A stretch of DNA of 14,756 nucleotides from DATGFK01 sp040007395 (GCA_040007395.1 JBDTVG010000203.1:1-14756); one strand, 5' to 3'; counted from the stretch's first letter, positions 1 through 6,765 are shown. Numbers and translations are program-made. Notes: generated by a model from the letters alone, not told the origin.

Positions 1-80
1 TCGTTCAATACATAGGTATTCACTCTACCACGCACTATTCGGTAGATGCCTGATATAGTAGACTGTTGCTTTTTTTGCAT
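1..80 (-). CDS. MBL-fold hydrolase-like protein, N-terminal fragment (cut by window edge)
   Basis: Only the first 26 codons are inside the window, read leftwards from an ATG at 80. A good ribosome site, AGGAGA (complement of 88-93), sits 7 bases upstream. The visible peptide contains SGIYRIVRGRVNTYVLN, which resembles the first two beta strands of metallo-beta-lactamase-fold hydrolases, where a 'gVYRi..g.vNtYll' pattern is common. The metal-binding HxHxDH motif would lie beyond the edge, so catalytic competence cannot be judged. It follows the RNA methyltransferase gene on the same strand after a 57-base gap, so the two may be co-transcribed. The open frame and ribosome site are seen directly; the family is inferred from a short stretch. 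Confidence 0.55.
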   Translation of the reverse strand, partial: MQKKQQSTISGIYRIVRGRVNTYVLN

Positions 81-137
81 AATATATTCTCCTAGTCAAC
101 CTATTTTGGCTCATTGACTGATAGCGAAGAATAGTTT

Positions 138-1406
138 TTAGGCTTTGTGGAATGACGCAACCAATTCGATATGCCATGTTTGCGGGAACATATCGAGGGG
201 CTGTACGTCCACCAGACGATACCCTTTGACCGCAAGACGTTTGGCATCACGGGCGAAGGTCGCCGGGTCGCAGCTAACGTATACGATCCGCAGTGGTGCA
301 AAGGCAGCGAGCGCATCTAGCGCTTCCGGTTCCATACCTGCGCGGGGCGGATCGACTACCGCTAGCTCAAACGGGCCTTCGAGATCAGAGAGCACATCCT
401 CGACTCCACCCTCGATTAGATCGATGTTGTCGAACTCGGCAAGATTCTGATCAGCGTCAGTGACGGCAGGCGGATAACTTTCGATGGAAGTCACGAGCGC
501 AGCACGTTCCGCCAGAAACGCTGTGAACAAGCCAACCCCAGCGTATAGATCGAGTACGCTTTCGGTGCCGTGCAAGTCCAGCCGCGATAGCACTTGATCG
601 ACTAGCGTTTCGGCTTGCGGGATATTCACCTGAAAAAAGCCGCCCGCTGTGACACGAAACTTGCGACCTTTGACCGTATAATCGACGTGACTCGATCCGA
701 TGAGGTTCAGTGGCTCGTTATCCTCGAACAGAAAGTTGACCGAAGCTGGCATATCGCTTTCGACTTCGGGCGGCTGATCGTCATGCGTACTAAGGATAAT
801 CGAGCGTTGTGCGCCATCTGAGCCAACCTGTAAGCGCACGCGAGTAAGACCTGTCAGCCCTTCCAGATCCAGTGAGTCAAACAGATCCAATAGTTCGGGG
901 CGGATAATATGGCATTCTTCAATCGGGATCACATGGCGATCATCAGTCGCGATAAAACCGAGTTGGCCTTTTCCGGTCAGATGAAAAGTAATATTCGAAC
1001 GGTACTGCCAAGGATCAGGACTAGGGATCATCGGGTGAACTGTTACATCTGGAAAGCCACCCAGCCGTGCGATCTGATCCGCTACCACTTGTCGCTTGAA
1101 TTCCAGTTGGGCGGGATAGTCGATGTGCTGCCATTGGCAACCGCCGCAGCGTCCCGGCCCGAAGTGTGGGCAGCGTGGTTGAACCCGTGCCTCGGAACCT
1201 TCTAACAGGGTAATGCCTTCGGCGTAGGCAAAACGCCCTTTGTCCTGCGTAATGCGGGCAGTGATATGTTCGCCGGGTATGGCATAGGGTACGAAGATTG
1301 TGCGGCCTTCGTGGCGACCCAACGCGCTGCCACCATTTGCCATCGCCGTAAGTTCGAGTTCAAATTCGTCTGACTGATCAGTCTGTTGATCAGGATGTGT
1401 GGTCAT
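138..1406 (-). CDS. 23S rRNA (uracil-5-)-methyltransferase, RlmD/TrmA family
   Basis: This 422-residue protein is a SAM-dependent RNA m5U methyltransferase of the TrmA/RlmC/RlmD family. An N-terminal TRAM-like RNA-binding beta barrel spans about residues 13-70. An iron-sulfur cysteine set follows: C79, C87, C90 and, further on, C165. The Rossmann methyltransferase core has the SAM motif LDLYAGVGLF at 285-294 and the DPPRAG motif at 352-357. The catalytic nucleophile is in YVSCDPATFARD (C379), and the C-terminal HIE gives the likely general base E414. Length and domain order match full-length family members, so the gene looks intact. The ATG at 1406 has an AAGGA ribosome site (complement of 1413-1417) 6 bases upstream. 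It is divergent from the membrane protein gene at 1442. The target base (U1939, U747 or tRNA U54) cannot be fixed from sequence, so no specific symbol is given. Confidence 0.93.
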   Translation of the reverse strand: MTTHPDQQTDQSDEFELELTAMANGGSALGRHEGRTIFVPYAIPGEHITARITQDKGRFAYAEGITLLEGSEARVQPRCPHFGPGRCGGCQWQHIDYPAQLEFKRQVVADQIARLGGFPDVTVHPMIPSPDPWQYRSNITFHLTGKGQLGFIATDDRHVIPIEECHIIRPELLDLFDSLDLEGLTGLTRVRLQVGSDGAQRSIILSTHDDQPPEVESDMPASVNFLFEDNEPLNLIGSSHVDYTVKGRKFRVTAGGFFQVNIPQAETLVDQVLSRLDLHGTESVLDLYAGVGLFTAFLAERAALVTSIESYPPAVTDADQNLAEFDNIDLIEGGVEDVLSDLEGPFELAVVDPPRAGMEPEALDALAAFAPLRIVYVSCDPATFARDAKRLAVKGYRLVDVQPLDMFPQTWHIELVASFHKA

Positions 1407-1441
1407 GGGTTATCCTTCTAACTAAGCGGGTAAATGTCGAT

Positions 1442-1993
1442 ATGTCACTCTCCGAACATCATTATCCGCGTCGATGGGTGCGTCGTGGTGTTGAACGGGT
1501 GTTGGCACTAGCCGTACCGTTAACCGCCGGTGCTATTATCGCACAGATTGGGCTGGCTTTCATCGCCGGATCGCTGCTGCTTGGAACGGCACTGCTCACA
1601 GCGATCCTTTTTATTCCGCTGCTGATGCGTACCGTGCTCCACCCAGAGATCGAAGTTTGCGCCGATGGATTACGTTTGCACCCGATCTTGTGGCGCGATC
1701 AGTTTGTCGTATGGGATGCAATCGTGGGTATTGTCGATCACCCACTGCTGTTCAACGATGAAGCGATGGGGCGCACATTGCACGGCAAACGTTATCGCCC
1801 CCGCGAAGGAGCCGTTATTCTGGTTGCTGGCAGTGCTCGACTATTGCCGCTATATCGAATTTTGGGCGGCGTGGCTGGCGCAAATAACGCGACGGCCTTT
1901 GCCATTTCTAGCACCACACACACCGACTATCCGCTGTTACTTGAGGCGATTCGGTCACATCTCAACCAACCGATCAAAGATTTATCGACTTGA
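1442..1993 (+). CDS. Hypothetical membrane protein with two N-terminal TM helices and a PH-like domain
   Basis: This 183-residue protein is not firmly recognised. A basic N-terminus is followed by two hydrophobic helices at about 18-41 and 45-65. A soluble domain of about 110 residues comes next, with a pattern seen in bacterial PH-like membrane proteins: a short strand (IEVCADGLRL), then WRDQFVVWDAIVGI, ending in a helix (YPLLLEAIRSHL). An upstream in-frame GTG at 1397 would add 15 residues, but it lies inside the start region of the divergent methyltransferase, so the ATG at 1442 is preferred. No good ribosome site precedes 1442. The 3' end overlaps the convergent glycosyltransferase gene by 20 bases. 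Function is unknown; membrane location is the only safe statement. Confidence 0.72.
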   Translation: MSLSEHHYPRRWVRRGVERVLALAVPLTAGAIIAQIGLAFIAGSLLLGTALLTAILFIPLLMRTVLHPEIEVCADGLRLHPILWRDQFVVWDAIVGIVDHPLLFNDEAMGRTLHGKRYRPREGAVILVAGSARLLPLYRILGGVAGANNATAFAISSTTHTDYPLLLEAIRSHLNQPIKDLST

Positions 1994-3212
1994 TAGATCG
2001 GCGGATGGTCATGTCATCGCTGCCAATGAGCATATCGTAGGCATCCCCAAGAAGTCTTGCACTGCGCTTCCAAGCGTGGGTTTCGGCAACCCATGCTCGA
2101 CCTTGACGGCCTAGACGTGCGGCTTCTTCGGGGCTGTTCAGAATACGCAGCACTGCATCCGCAAAAGATCGCGGCGTATCTGCCAGCAGCATGTGATAGC
2201 CATTTCTCGGCTCAAGTCCCTCGGAGCCTACCGATGTCGTGACAACTGGACAACCCGATGACAGCGCTTCGAGCAGTTTATAACGTGTTCCGCTGCCGCT
2301 GCGTAATGGACAAACAAACAACGTCGCCTGAGTCAGATAGGGTCGTGTATCGTCCACTAACCCCGCCACATGTACCCCCGACGCGGGATCTTTGCCAAGC
2401 GCGATCATATCTGGCGTGGGGTCTTTGCCGATTAGGGTCAGGGTAAAACCGGGTTTTTTTTGCCGGATCAGTGGCATAATCTCGCGCACAAAGTAGCGCA
2501 CCGCATCGCTGTTCGGGAAGTATTTGTAGTCGCCCATATAGACCGCGCTTTCAACTTCACGAGGGCTGTCGCTCGGCTTGAAGTAGTCAATATCAACCCC
2601 ATTTGGCGTAAGGGCAGTCGCTACTCCCGGTGTCGCCTGCTTGACAATCTGCGCGTCGATAGGGGACATGACACCCACTAGCGTGGCTTGCCCCCATGCT
2701 TGCGGCTCAAACAGGCGCATCTTCAGCGCTTCCAGTGCAATAGCGGGTCGCTGGTAAAATGGCTGGGCAACCTGTGCGTGTCGCCGCCACGCAATATACT
2801 CGATAGCAGGTTCTGCCAACAGGATCGGGACGGGGACATCTTGCGGCACATTCTGAATCATATAGAACGATTCAACATGAATTAAGTCGTAGGTGCGCTC
2901 GTTAAGCAGCTTAACTACCACCTGCCGAAAATCTGGCGATGAATACAATCGCATCGTGATTGGCTGAATAGAGGTAACACTCATCAGTGCGGCTTGGATT
3001 GTGCTGGGGCTGGAAGTACGATCCACGACAAACACCTCGCACAGTCGGCGTAGCGGCGAAATATCGAAGGTTTGTTCTTCGGGGCGACCAAAACACACCA
3101 GTGTGATCTGATAGTCGCGCATCACATGCTTAATCAAATTATACGTCCGTGACCGTCCACCACTGATCGGTGGGTACGGCAGATACGGCGTTAACATCAG
3201 GATATTCTTCAT
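1974..3212 (-). CDS. Glycosyltransferase family 4 (group 1), GT-B fold
   Basis: This 412-residue protein transfers a sugar from an activated donor, most likely for a cell-surface glycan or glycolipid. The N-terminal Rossmann domain opens with MLTPYLPYPPISGGRSRTY (residues 6-24), the acceptor-side signature of this group and similar to exosortase-linked sugar transferases. Linker motif PNGVD is at 203-207. The donor-binding region RSGSGTRYKLLEALSSG spans 304-320, including E315 of the EX7E-type motif, and is followed by CPVVTT. An in-frame TTG at 3254 would add 14 residues, but it falls inside the predicted -10 box, so the ATG at 3212 is chosen. The ribosome site there is weak. No other polysaccharide genes flank it, so the product is unknown. 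The acceptor and donor are not predictable. Confidence 0.92.
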   Translation of the reverse strand: MKNILMLTPYLPYPPISGGRSRTYNLIKHVMRDYQITLVCFGRPEEQTFDISPLRRLCEVFVVDRTSSPSTIQAALMSVTSIQPITMRLYSSPDFRQVVVKLLNERTYDLIHVESFYMIQNVPQDVPVPILLAEPAIEYIAWRRHAQVAQPFYQRPAIALEALKMRLFEPQAWGQATLVGVMSPIDAQIVKQATPGVATALTPNGVDIDYFKPSDSPREVESAVYMGDYKYFPNSDAVRYFVREIMPLIRQKKPGFTLTLIGKDPTPDMIALGKDPASGVHVAGLVDDTRPYLTQATLFVCPLRSGSGTRYKLLEALSSGCPVVTTSVGSEGLEPRNGYHMLLADTPRSFADAVLRILNSPEEAARLGRQGRAWVAETHAWKRSARLLGDAYDMLIGSDDMTIRRSIKSINL

Positions 3213-3253
3213 TGTTTTTTCTTGAGCGTGCCTCCGTGCAGGTCTATTCAGCA

Positions 3254-3282
3254 ATTGTTGCTCAGGGTAGTAATCACGTCAA
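3254..3282 (-). promoter_or_regulatory. Likely sigma-70 promoter for the glycosyltransferase
   Basis: Read on the minus strand, a -35 TTGACG (complement of 3277-3282) and a -10 AACAAT (complement of 3254-3259) are separated by exactly 17 bases. The predicted transcript would start near 3247, leaving about a 35-base leader before the ATG at 3212. This placement argues against the TTG at 3254 as a start codon. Confidence 0.5.
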
Positions 3283-3365
3283 GCGGCGCACGCTAATCTA
3301 CCTTCAGCAGCGATTCATCGACTCGTCTTTCAAGCTGTATTGACCTAAAATCCCAATAAAGTCCG

Positions 3366-4043
3366 ATGAATGAGTCAGTAACCTACTTCATGAATAATAG
3401 TCCCGACAATTTACCACCCGAAGCCTCACCGCCACCAGTAGGAAGGCCCCGTTGGCCTGCCATTATCGCTCTGCTGGCGATTGGCTTGTTATTTCTGGCG
3501 CTCTCACCACAACGGACATTGGGACTGGGTTGGCTGCTGCTACCTATCCTCGTTGTGATGATTATCATGATTCGGGGCGCACATTGGCGTGGTCTGCATG
3601 GTTTAAATCGTCTACTTGCAGTCAGTGCTGCCGGGATCACAACAGGTGCGCTGATCGCCAGTGTTGGCTTGCTAGTTATGTCGTTGCCAGATCGTAAAAC
3701 GGGAGCGGCTTCGCTTTTAACAGATGCAATCGTGCTGTGGGTGACAAATGTTGTGGTCTTTGCGTTATGGTACTGGCTTGTCGATGGCGGTGGGCCGATG
3801 AAAAGACGCAGCGACGATCACGAAGCCGCCGATTTCTTGTTTCCGCAAACCCTAATCGAAGGCATGAAATGGGTACCCGGCTTTATCGATTATCTGTTTC
3901 TGGCATTTAATATCAGCACGGCCTTCAGTCCTACCGATACGCCCATTATGTCAACCCGTGCCAAACTGCTGATGATGCTGCAAGCCTCGCTTTCGCTGGT
4001 CATGCTGGCTGTGTTGGCTGCCCGTGCGATCAATACGTTCTAA
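3366..4043 (+). CDS. Hypothetical multi-pass membrane protein, DUF1345/ion-channel-like
   Basis: This 225-residue protein has a proline-rich cytoplasmic N-terminus, then hydrophobic segments at about 31-47, 54-70, 83-106 and 117-138. A shorter re-entrant-like stretch lies near 172-186, and a final helix spans 200-222. The C-terminal block with DYLFLAFNISTAFSPTD (175-191) followed by a lysine/methionine-rich helix resembles the conserved end of DUF1345-type proteins and the pore-loop region of two-helix channels. A transport or channel role is therefore possible but unproven. The ATG at 3366 lacks a strong ribosome site. An in-frame ATG at 3390 would shorten it by 8 residues. It is followed by a small hairpin and an independent promoter for the VOC gene, so it is probably monocistronic. 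Confidence 0.75.
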   Translation: MNESVTYFMNNSPDNLPPEASPPPVGRPRWPAIIALLAIGLLFLALSPQRTLGLGWLLLPILVVMIIMIRGAHWRGLHGLNRLLAVSAAGITTGALIASVGLLVMSLPDRKTGAASLLTDAIVLWVTNVVVFALWYWLVDGGGPMKRRSDDHEAADFLFPQTLIEGMKWVPGFIDYLFLAFNISTAFSPTDTPIMSTRAKLLMMLQASLSLVMLAVLAARAINTF

Positions 4044-4044
4044 A

Positions 4045-4060
4045 TCCACCTCACGGTGGA
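4045..4060 (+). terminator. Small hairpin after the membrane protein gene
   Basis: TCCACC (4045-4050) and GGTGGA (4055-4060) form a perfect 6-bp stem around a 4-base loop, two bases after the TAA stop. Only a weak T-rich stretch follows. It may end the upstream transcript just before the next promoter, which begins at 4063. Confidence 0.4.
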
Positions 4061-4062
4061 AG

Positions 4063-4091
4063 TTGTTGGCTTAGAACATTCGTGCTATAGT
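4063..4091 (+). promoter_or_regulatory. Sigma-70 promoter with extended -10 for the VOC protein
   Basis: A -35 TTGTTG (4063-4068) and a -10 TATAGT (4086-4091) are separated by 17 bases. TGC directly before the -10 makes it an extended -10 element. Transcription would start near 4098, giving a leader of about 30 bases before the GTG at 4129. Confidence 0.65.
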
Positions 4092-4128
4092 ATTCCCACT
4101 AGCAGTATTTTGTAAGGAGTACACGTCA

Positions 4129-4512
4129 GTGATCGATTATGTGGGTACCGTCTGTCTCTTTGTCACCGATCAAGATCAAGCCAAAGACTTTTACACGAAC
4201 ATTCTCGGCTTCGAGGTACGTCAGGATACACTAATGGGCGAGTCACGCTGGCTGGCAGTTGCACCGAAGGGCGCACTCACTGAGGTAATCCTATACAAGG
4301 TCGATTCAAATTGGGAGCACTACAAGCAGGTGGTGGGCAAATCGCAGGCACTGACCTTCAATGTGACCGATATGGCAACGCTTGCTGCCAACCTGAAGGC
4401 CAAGGGCGTTCGGTTCACGATGGAACCAGAATTTCAGCCTTGGGGATCACAGGCGATCATCCTTGATCATGAAGGCAATGGCCTTATTCTGGTCGAGCGT
4501 CCCACCACCTAA
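4129..4512 (+). CDS. VOC (glyoxalase/bleomycin-resistance/dioxygenase) superfamily protein
   Basis: This 127-residue protein forms one VOC unit of paired beta-alpha-beta-beta-beta modules. The first module starts with VGTVCLFVTDQDQAKDFYTN, followed by LGFEV (26-30). The second starts near QALTFNVTDMATLAANL (73-89) and ends with DHEGNGLILVE (113-123), where E123 occupies the usual metal-ligand position. The usual first-strand histidine ligand is not seen, so metal binding is uncertain. Family members act as lyases, ring-cleaving enzymes or drug-binding proteins, and the substrate here cannot be named. Translation starts at GTG 4129, with AAGGAG at 4114-4119 nine bases upstream. The stop overlaps that of the convergent YihY gene by 3 bases. 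Confidence 0.9.
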   Translation: MIDYVGTVCLFVTDQDQAKDFYTNILGFEVRQDTLMGESRWLAVAPKGALTEVILYKVDSNWEHYKQVVGKSQALTFNVTDMATLAANLKAKGVRFTMEPEFQPWGSQAIILDHEGNGLILVERPTT

Positions 4513-5594
4513 TTAGCGCTGGTGCGATCTACTTCCTCCTGCCCCGTGAGCATATCGCGCAATTTCGCGGTGATCATCCAGATACGCACGATCAACATCA
4601 CCGCGGGAGCCAAAATGCTAAAAACATGACTGATCGTGACCAGTGACTCGGATACTCCGCGCTTTACCACGACAACTCGTGCGGGCTTTTGATCGGCGGC
4701 GCTTGGAGTTGGAGTGTCCGCCGCTTTGTATTCAGGAGCCGGATGTGATCCATGTGAGTTGGCATAGACCTGTGTAAACTCCGCCCCCAAAAACAATATC
4801 TGCGAGGAGTAGTAGATCCATAGCAGAATGACGACCAACGCACCCGCCGCCCCATAAGACGAAGCCGCGCCGGTTTTGCTCAGATACAACCCGATCAAAA
4901 ATTTGCCAAAGGTGAACAATAGCGACGTAATCAGCGCCCCGATCCACACATCGCGCCACGCGATCTTGGCATCGGGCAGGACTTTATAGATCGCCGCGAA
5001 TAGTAGCGTAATAATGCCTACTGATACCACAAAGTTCACTAGCTCCCACAGTGAAGCTGTAACTGCTACCCGTTCGCCCAGAAATGTGCCAAGTGCAGAC
5101 AGCACCGCACTCAATACCAATGACACTAGCAGCAAAAATCCGGTCCCCAACACCATCGTAAACGAAATAAATTGCTGCTGAATCGACTTAAGAATCCCCT
5201 TGATCCCGCCGGGAGAGGGAGCCGCCTCGACATTCCAGATCTGGTTTAGCGACATTTTGAGTTGGTTAAAAGCACCTGCCGCACCGAGCAGCAGCGTGAT
5301 TACACCAATAACTGTTGCGAGAATACCTGCTCCCGGTTTGTTGGCATTCTGAATCATACTCTGTATGAACACGGCGCTTTCTTCGCCCACCATTCCTCGG
5401 ATTTGACCCACAATTTGATTTTGGGCAGCTTGCTGACCAAAGGCCAGACCAACCACAGCAATGGCCACAATCAGTAGCGGAGCCATTGAAAACAACGCAT
5501 AGAAGGATAACGCCGCCGCCAATTGCGGGGCTTTATCCTCATTCCATTGCGAAAAGGTCTTTTTCACAAGATCCAACATTACTTTAGGTTTCAT
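4509..5594 (-). CDS. YihY/BrkB family inner-membrane protein with extra C-terminal helix
   Basis: This 361-residue protein belongs to the YihY/virulence-factor-BrkB family of polytopic membrane proteins, whose biochemical role is unsettled. The family signature is clear: a cytoplasmic N-terminus, then KAPQLAAALSFYALFSMAPL (21-40), LLLGAAGAFNQLKMSLNQIW (101-120), and the C-terminal block SSYGAAGALVVILLWIYYSS (245-264) with ILFLGAEFTQVYA. Six core membrane segments fall near 31-52, 88-108, 142-168, 184-203, 214-236 and 246-268. After a Pro/Ala-rich linker (about 283-306) a seventh hydrophobic helix lies at about 320-342, which is beyond the usual six-helix core. The ATG at 5594 has GAGGA 9 bases upstream. 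Confidence 0.92.
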   Translation of the reverse strand: MKPKVMLDLVKKTFSQWNEDKAPQLAAALSFYALFSMAPLLIVAIAVVGLAFGQQAAQNQIVGQIRGMVGEESAVFIQSMIQNANKPGAGILATVIGVITLLLGAAGAFNQLKMSLNQIWNVEAAPSPGGIKGILKSIQQQFISFTMVLGTGFLLLVSLVLSAVLSALGTFLGERVAVTASLWELVNFVVSVGIITLLFAAIYKVLPDAKIAWRDVWIGALITSLLFTFGKFLIGLYLSKTGAASSYGAAGALVVILLWIYYSSQILFLGAEFTQVYANSHGSHPAPEYKAADTPTPSAADQKPARVVVVKRGVSESLVTISHVFSILAPAVMLIVRIWMITAKLRDMLTGQEEVDRTSAN

Positions 5595-5662
5595 TCAGGC
5601 CAGTCCTCAATCAGAGCTATGCACAAGACTCGATACATAGCGTTTTACTATTTTTTGAGTGA

Positions 5663-5671
5663 TCTATAGCA
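5663..5671 (-). promoter_or_regulatory. Possible extended -10 for the YihY gene
   Basis: On the minus strand, TGC followed by TATAGA (complement of 5663-5668) resembles an extended -10 element about 70 bases upstream of the ATG at 5594. No good -35 is present at 17 bases, only a T-rich stretch. Assignment is tentative. Confidence 0.35.
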
Positions 5672-5689
5672 TAGGGGTTCCAACCTAAA

Positions 5690-5774
5690 AAAATCCCAAA
5701 ACTCACACCAAATACCTTACACGCCGTCGCAATGATGCCTTTTTAGTATATTTTTAGACGCTTTTTGGGATTTT
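5690..5774. repeat. 12-bp inverted repeat in the intergenic region
   Basis: AAAATCCCAAAA at 5690-5701 is repeated as its exact reverse complement, TTTTGGGATTTT, at 5763-5774, with 61 bases between the arms. It lies upstream of the predicted promoter of the DUF892 gene, between divergent genes. The arms could be paired protein-binding sites. The AT-rich composition makes chance matching easier, but the central CCC/GGG is included. Confidence 0.6.
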
Positions 5775-5801
5775 GTTAGGCTTTTGCGCCTACTCTAGAA
5801 A
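5773..5801 (+). promoter_or_regulatory. Possible promoter of the DUF892-CsbD-DUF4342 run, with an internal palindrome
   Basis: TTGTTA (5773-5778) and TAGAAA (5796-5801) are spaced 17 bases, each matching four of six sigma-70 consensus positions. Between them lies the inverted repeat TAGGC (5777-5781)/GCCTA (5788-5792) with a 6-base centre, an operator-like arrangement. The genes downstream belong to stress families, so an alternative sigma factor is equally possible and the boxes may be wrong. Confidence 0.35.
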
Positions 5802-5853
5802 AGTACGTGTGAAATGACATGAAGTTTTACTGTAAGTGATTAAGGAGAAAATG

Positions 5854-6351
5854 ATGTCTCTCAATTCTTTGGAAGATTTGTATGTTGAGCAGTTGAAAGA
5901 CCTGTACAGTGCCGAAACACAGCTTGTCAAAGCCTTACCCAAAATGGCAAAAGCGGCTTCAACGCCCGAACTGAAGACGGCTTTTACCCAACACTTAGAC
6001 CAGACCGAGCAGCATGTCCAACGCCTTGAGCAGATTTTCAATAAGCTTGGCAAGGGTGCCAACGGCAAAAAGTGCAAGGCAATGGAAGGGCTGATCGAAG
6101 AAGGTAAAGAAGTCATTGACGAAAAAGGTCAGTCGGATGTGGTCGATGCGGCTTTGATTGGCGCGGCGCAGAAGGTTGAACACTACGAGATCGCCGGGTA
6201 TGGCACGGTACGGACTTTTGCCCAACGGCTTGGTTATGTGGATGCCGTGAAGCTTCTTCAACAGACTCTTGATGAAGAACATGCTGCCAATACGAACCTG
6301 ACCAAAATTGCCGAGCCGGGTGTAAACGAACAGGCCGAAAAGCAGCAGTAA
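5854..6351 (+). CDS. DUF892 (YciE/YciF) ferritin-like protein
   Basis: This 165-residue protein is a ferritin-like four-helix-bundle protein of the DUF892 family, linked to general, osmotic and oxidative stress. The N-terminal signature LNSLEDLYVEQLKDLYSAE (3-21) is characteristic. Probable di-metal ligands appear in the expected helices: E21, E52 and H54 (TEQH), E109/E112 (KVEHYEIAGYG) and E141/E142 with H143 (DEEHAA). The conserved KKCKAMEGLIEEG segment is at 72-84. The frame is open from a GTG at 5836, but the AAGGAG ribosome site at 5842-5847 lies inside that extension. That leaves ATG 5851 or 5854, and 5854 gives the better 6-base spacing. It is the first gene of a stress-type run and is followed by a terminator-like hairpin before csbD. 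Confidence 0.93.
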   Translation: MSLNSLEDLYVEQLKDLYSAETQLVKALPKMAKAASTPELKTAFTQHLDQTEQHVQRLEQIFNKLGKGANGKKCKAMEGLIEEGKEVIDEKGQSDVVDAALIGAAQKVEHYEIAGYGTVRTFAQRLGYVDAVKLLQQTLDEEHAANTNLTKIAEPGVNEQAEKQQ

Positions 6352-6369
6352 CAGGAATGCCAACTTCTG

Positions 6370-6396
6370 ATGGAACGACCCCTACCGTTCCATTTT
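6370..6396 (+). terminator. Rho-independent terminator/attenuator between DUF892 gene and CsbD gene
   Basis: ATGGAACG (6370-6377) pairs perfectly with CGTTCCAT (6386-6393) around an 8-base loop, followed by TTTT, a C, and another T-rich stretch. It lies 18 bases after the DUF892 stop. No clear promoter fits in the 37 bases left before csbD, so partial read-through is the simplest explanation for csbD expression. Confidence 0.7.
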
Positions 6397-6433
6397 CTAA
6401 TTTTATCGGGTTTGATAGTAGCAGGAGAGAATC

Positions 6434-6655
6434 ATGAATAAGCAAGCCAACAACGTTTGGGATCAGATTGCAGGAGCATGGAAGCAGGCGCAAGGCGAGG
6501 CCCGCAAGCAGTGGGGCAAGCTCACCGACGACGATCTGGAGCAGATCAAGGGTGATCGCGACATCATGGCTGGCAAGATTCAGCAGCACTATGGTGTTGC
6601 GAAAGAAGAAGCCAACAAGCAGATCGATGACTGGGCTAACAAACTCAAGTTCTAG
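6434..6655 (+). CDS. CsbD family stress protein
   Basis: This 73-residue, charged, cytoplasmic protein matches the CsbD family over its whole length. The hallmark elements are in order: NVWDQIAGAWKQAQGEARKQ (7-26), WGKLTDDDLEQIKGDRD (27-43), and IQQHYGVAKEEANKQIDDW (49-67). CsbD was named as a sigma-B-controlled protein of Bacillus subtilis; molecular function is unknown, and many bacteria induce it under stress. The ATG at 6434 has AGGAG (6423-6427) at 6-base spacing. It follows the DUF892 gene, a pairing common in stress clusters. A strong stem-loop follows at 6681. Confidence 0.95.
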   Translation: MNKQANNVWDQIAGAWKQAQGEARKQWGKLTDDDLEQIKGDRDIMAGKIQQHYGVAKEEANKQIDDWANKLKF

Positions 6656-6680
6656 TTCGCCCACAGCAGCTTAGTCGAGT

Positions 6681-6713
6681 AAGGAGTGCCTACCTAATGG
6701 TGGGGCACTCCTT
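6681..6713 (+). terminator. Strong stem-loop after csbD, enclosing a ribosome-site-like sequence
   Basis: AAGGAGTGCC (6681-6690) pairs perfectly with GGCACTCCTT (6704-6713). Inside, ACC (6692-6694) can pair with GGT (6699-6701). There is no T-run afterwards, so it is a weak candidate for Rho-independent termination. The 5' arm contains a consensus ribosome site, AAGGAG, and the loop carries an ATG (6697) in frame with the DUF4342 gene. It could therefore instead regulate translation. Confidence 0.6.
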
Positions 6714-6765
6714 GCCATCATTCGCTATCTTCTATGGTTATCCAATGAAATCGAAAGGACTCAGT

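Noticed and set aside
1397..1441. GTG start at 1397 extending the PH-like membrane protein
   Set aside because: It would overlap the first codons and ribosome site of the divergent RNA methyltransferase, and the added residues look unlike a real N-terminus.
3213..3254. TTG start at 3254 extending the glycosyltransferase by 14 residues
   Set aside because: No ribosome site, and the codon lies inside the predicted -10 box; the ATG at 3212 gives the typical family N-terminus.
6113..6664. 183-codon minus-strand open frame across the DUF892 and CsbD genes
   Set aside because: It is antisense to two clearly recognised genes and crosses a terminator-like hairpin; no ribosome site or family resemblance.
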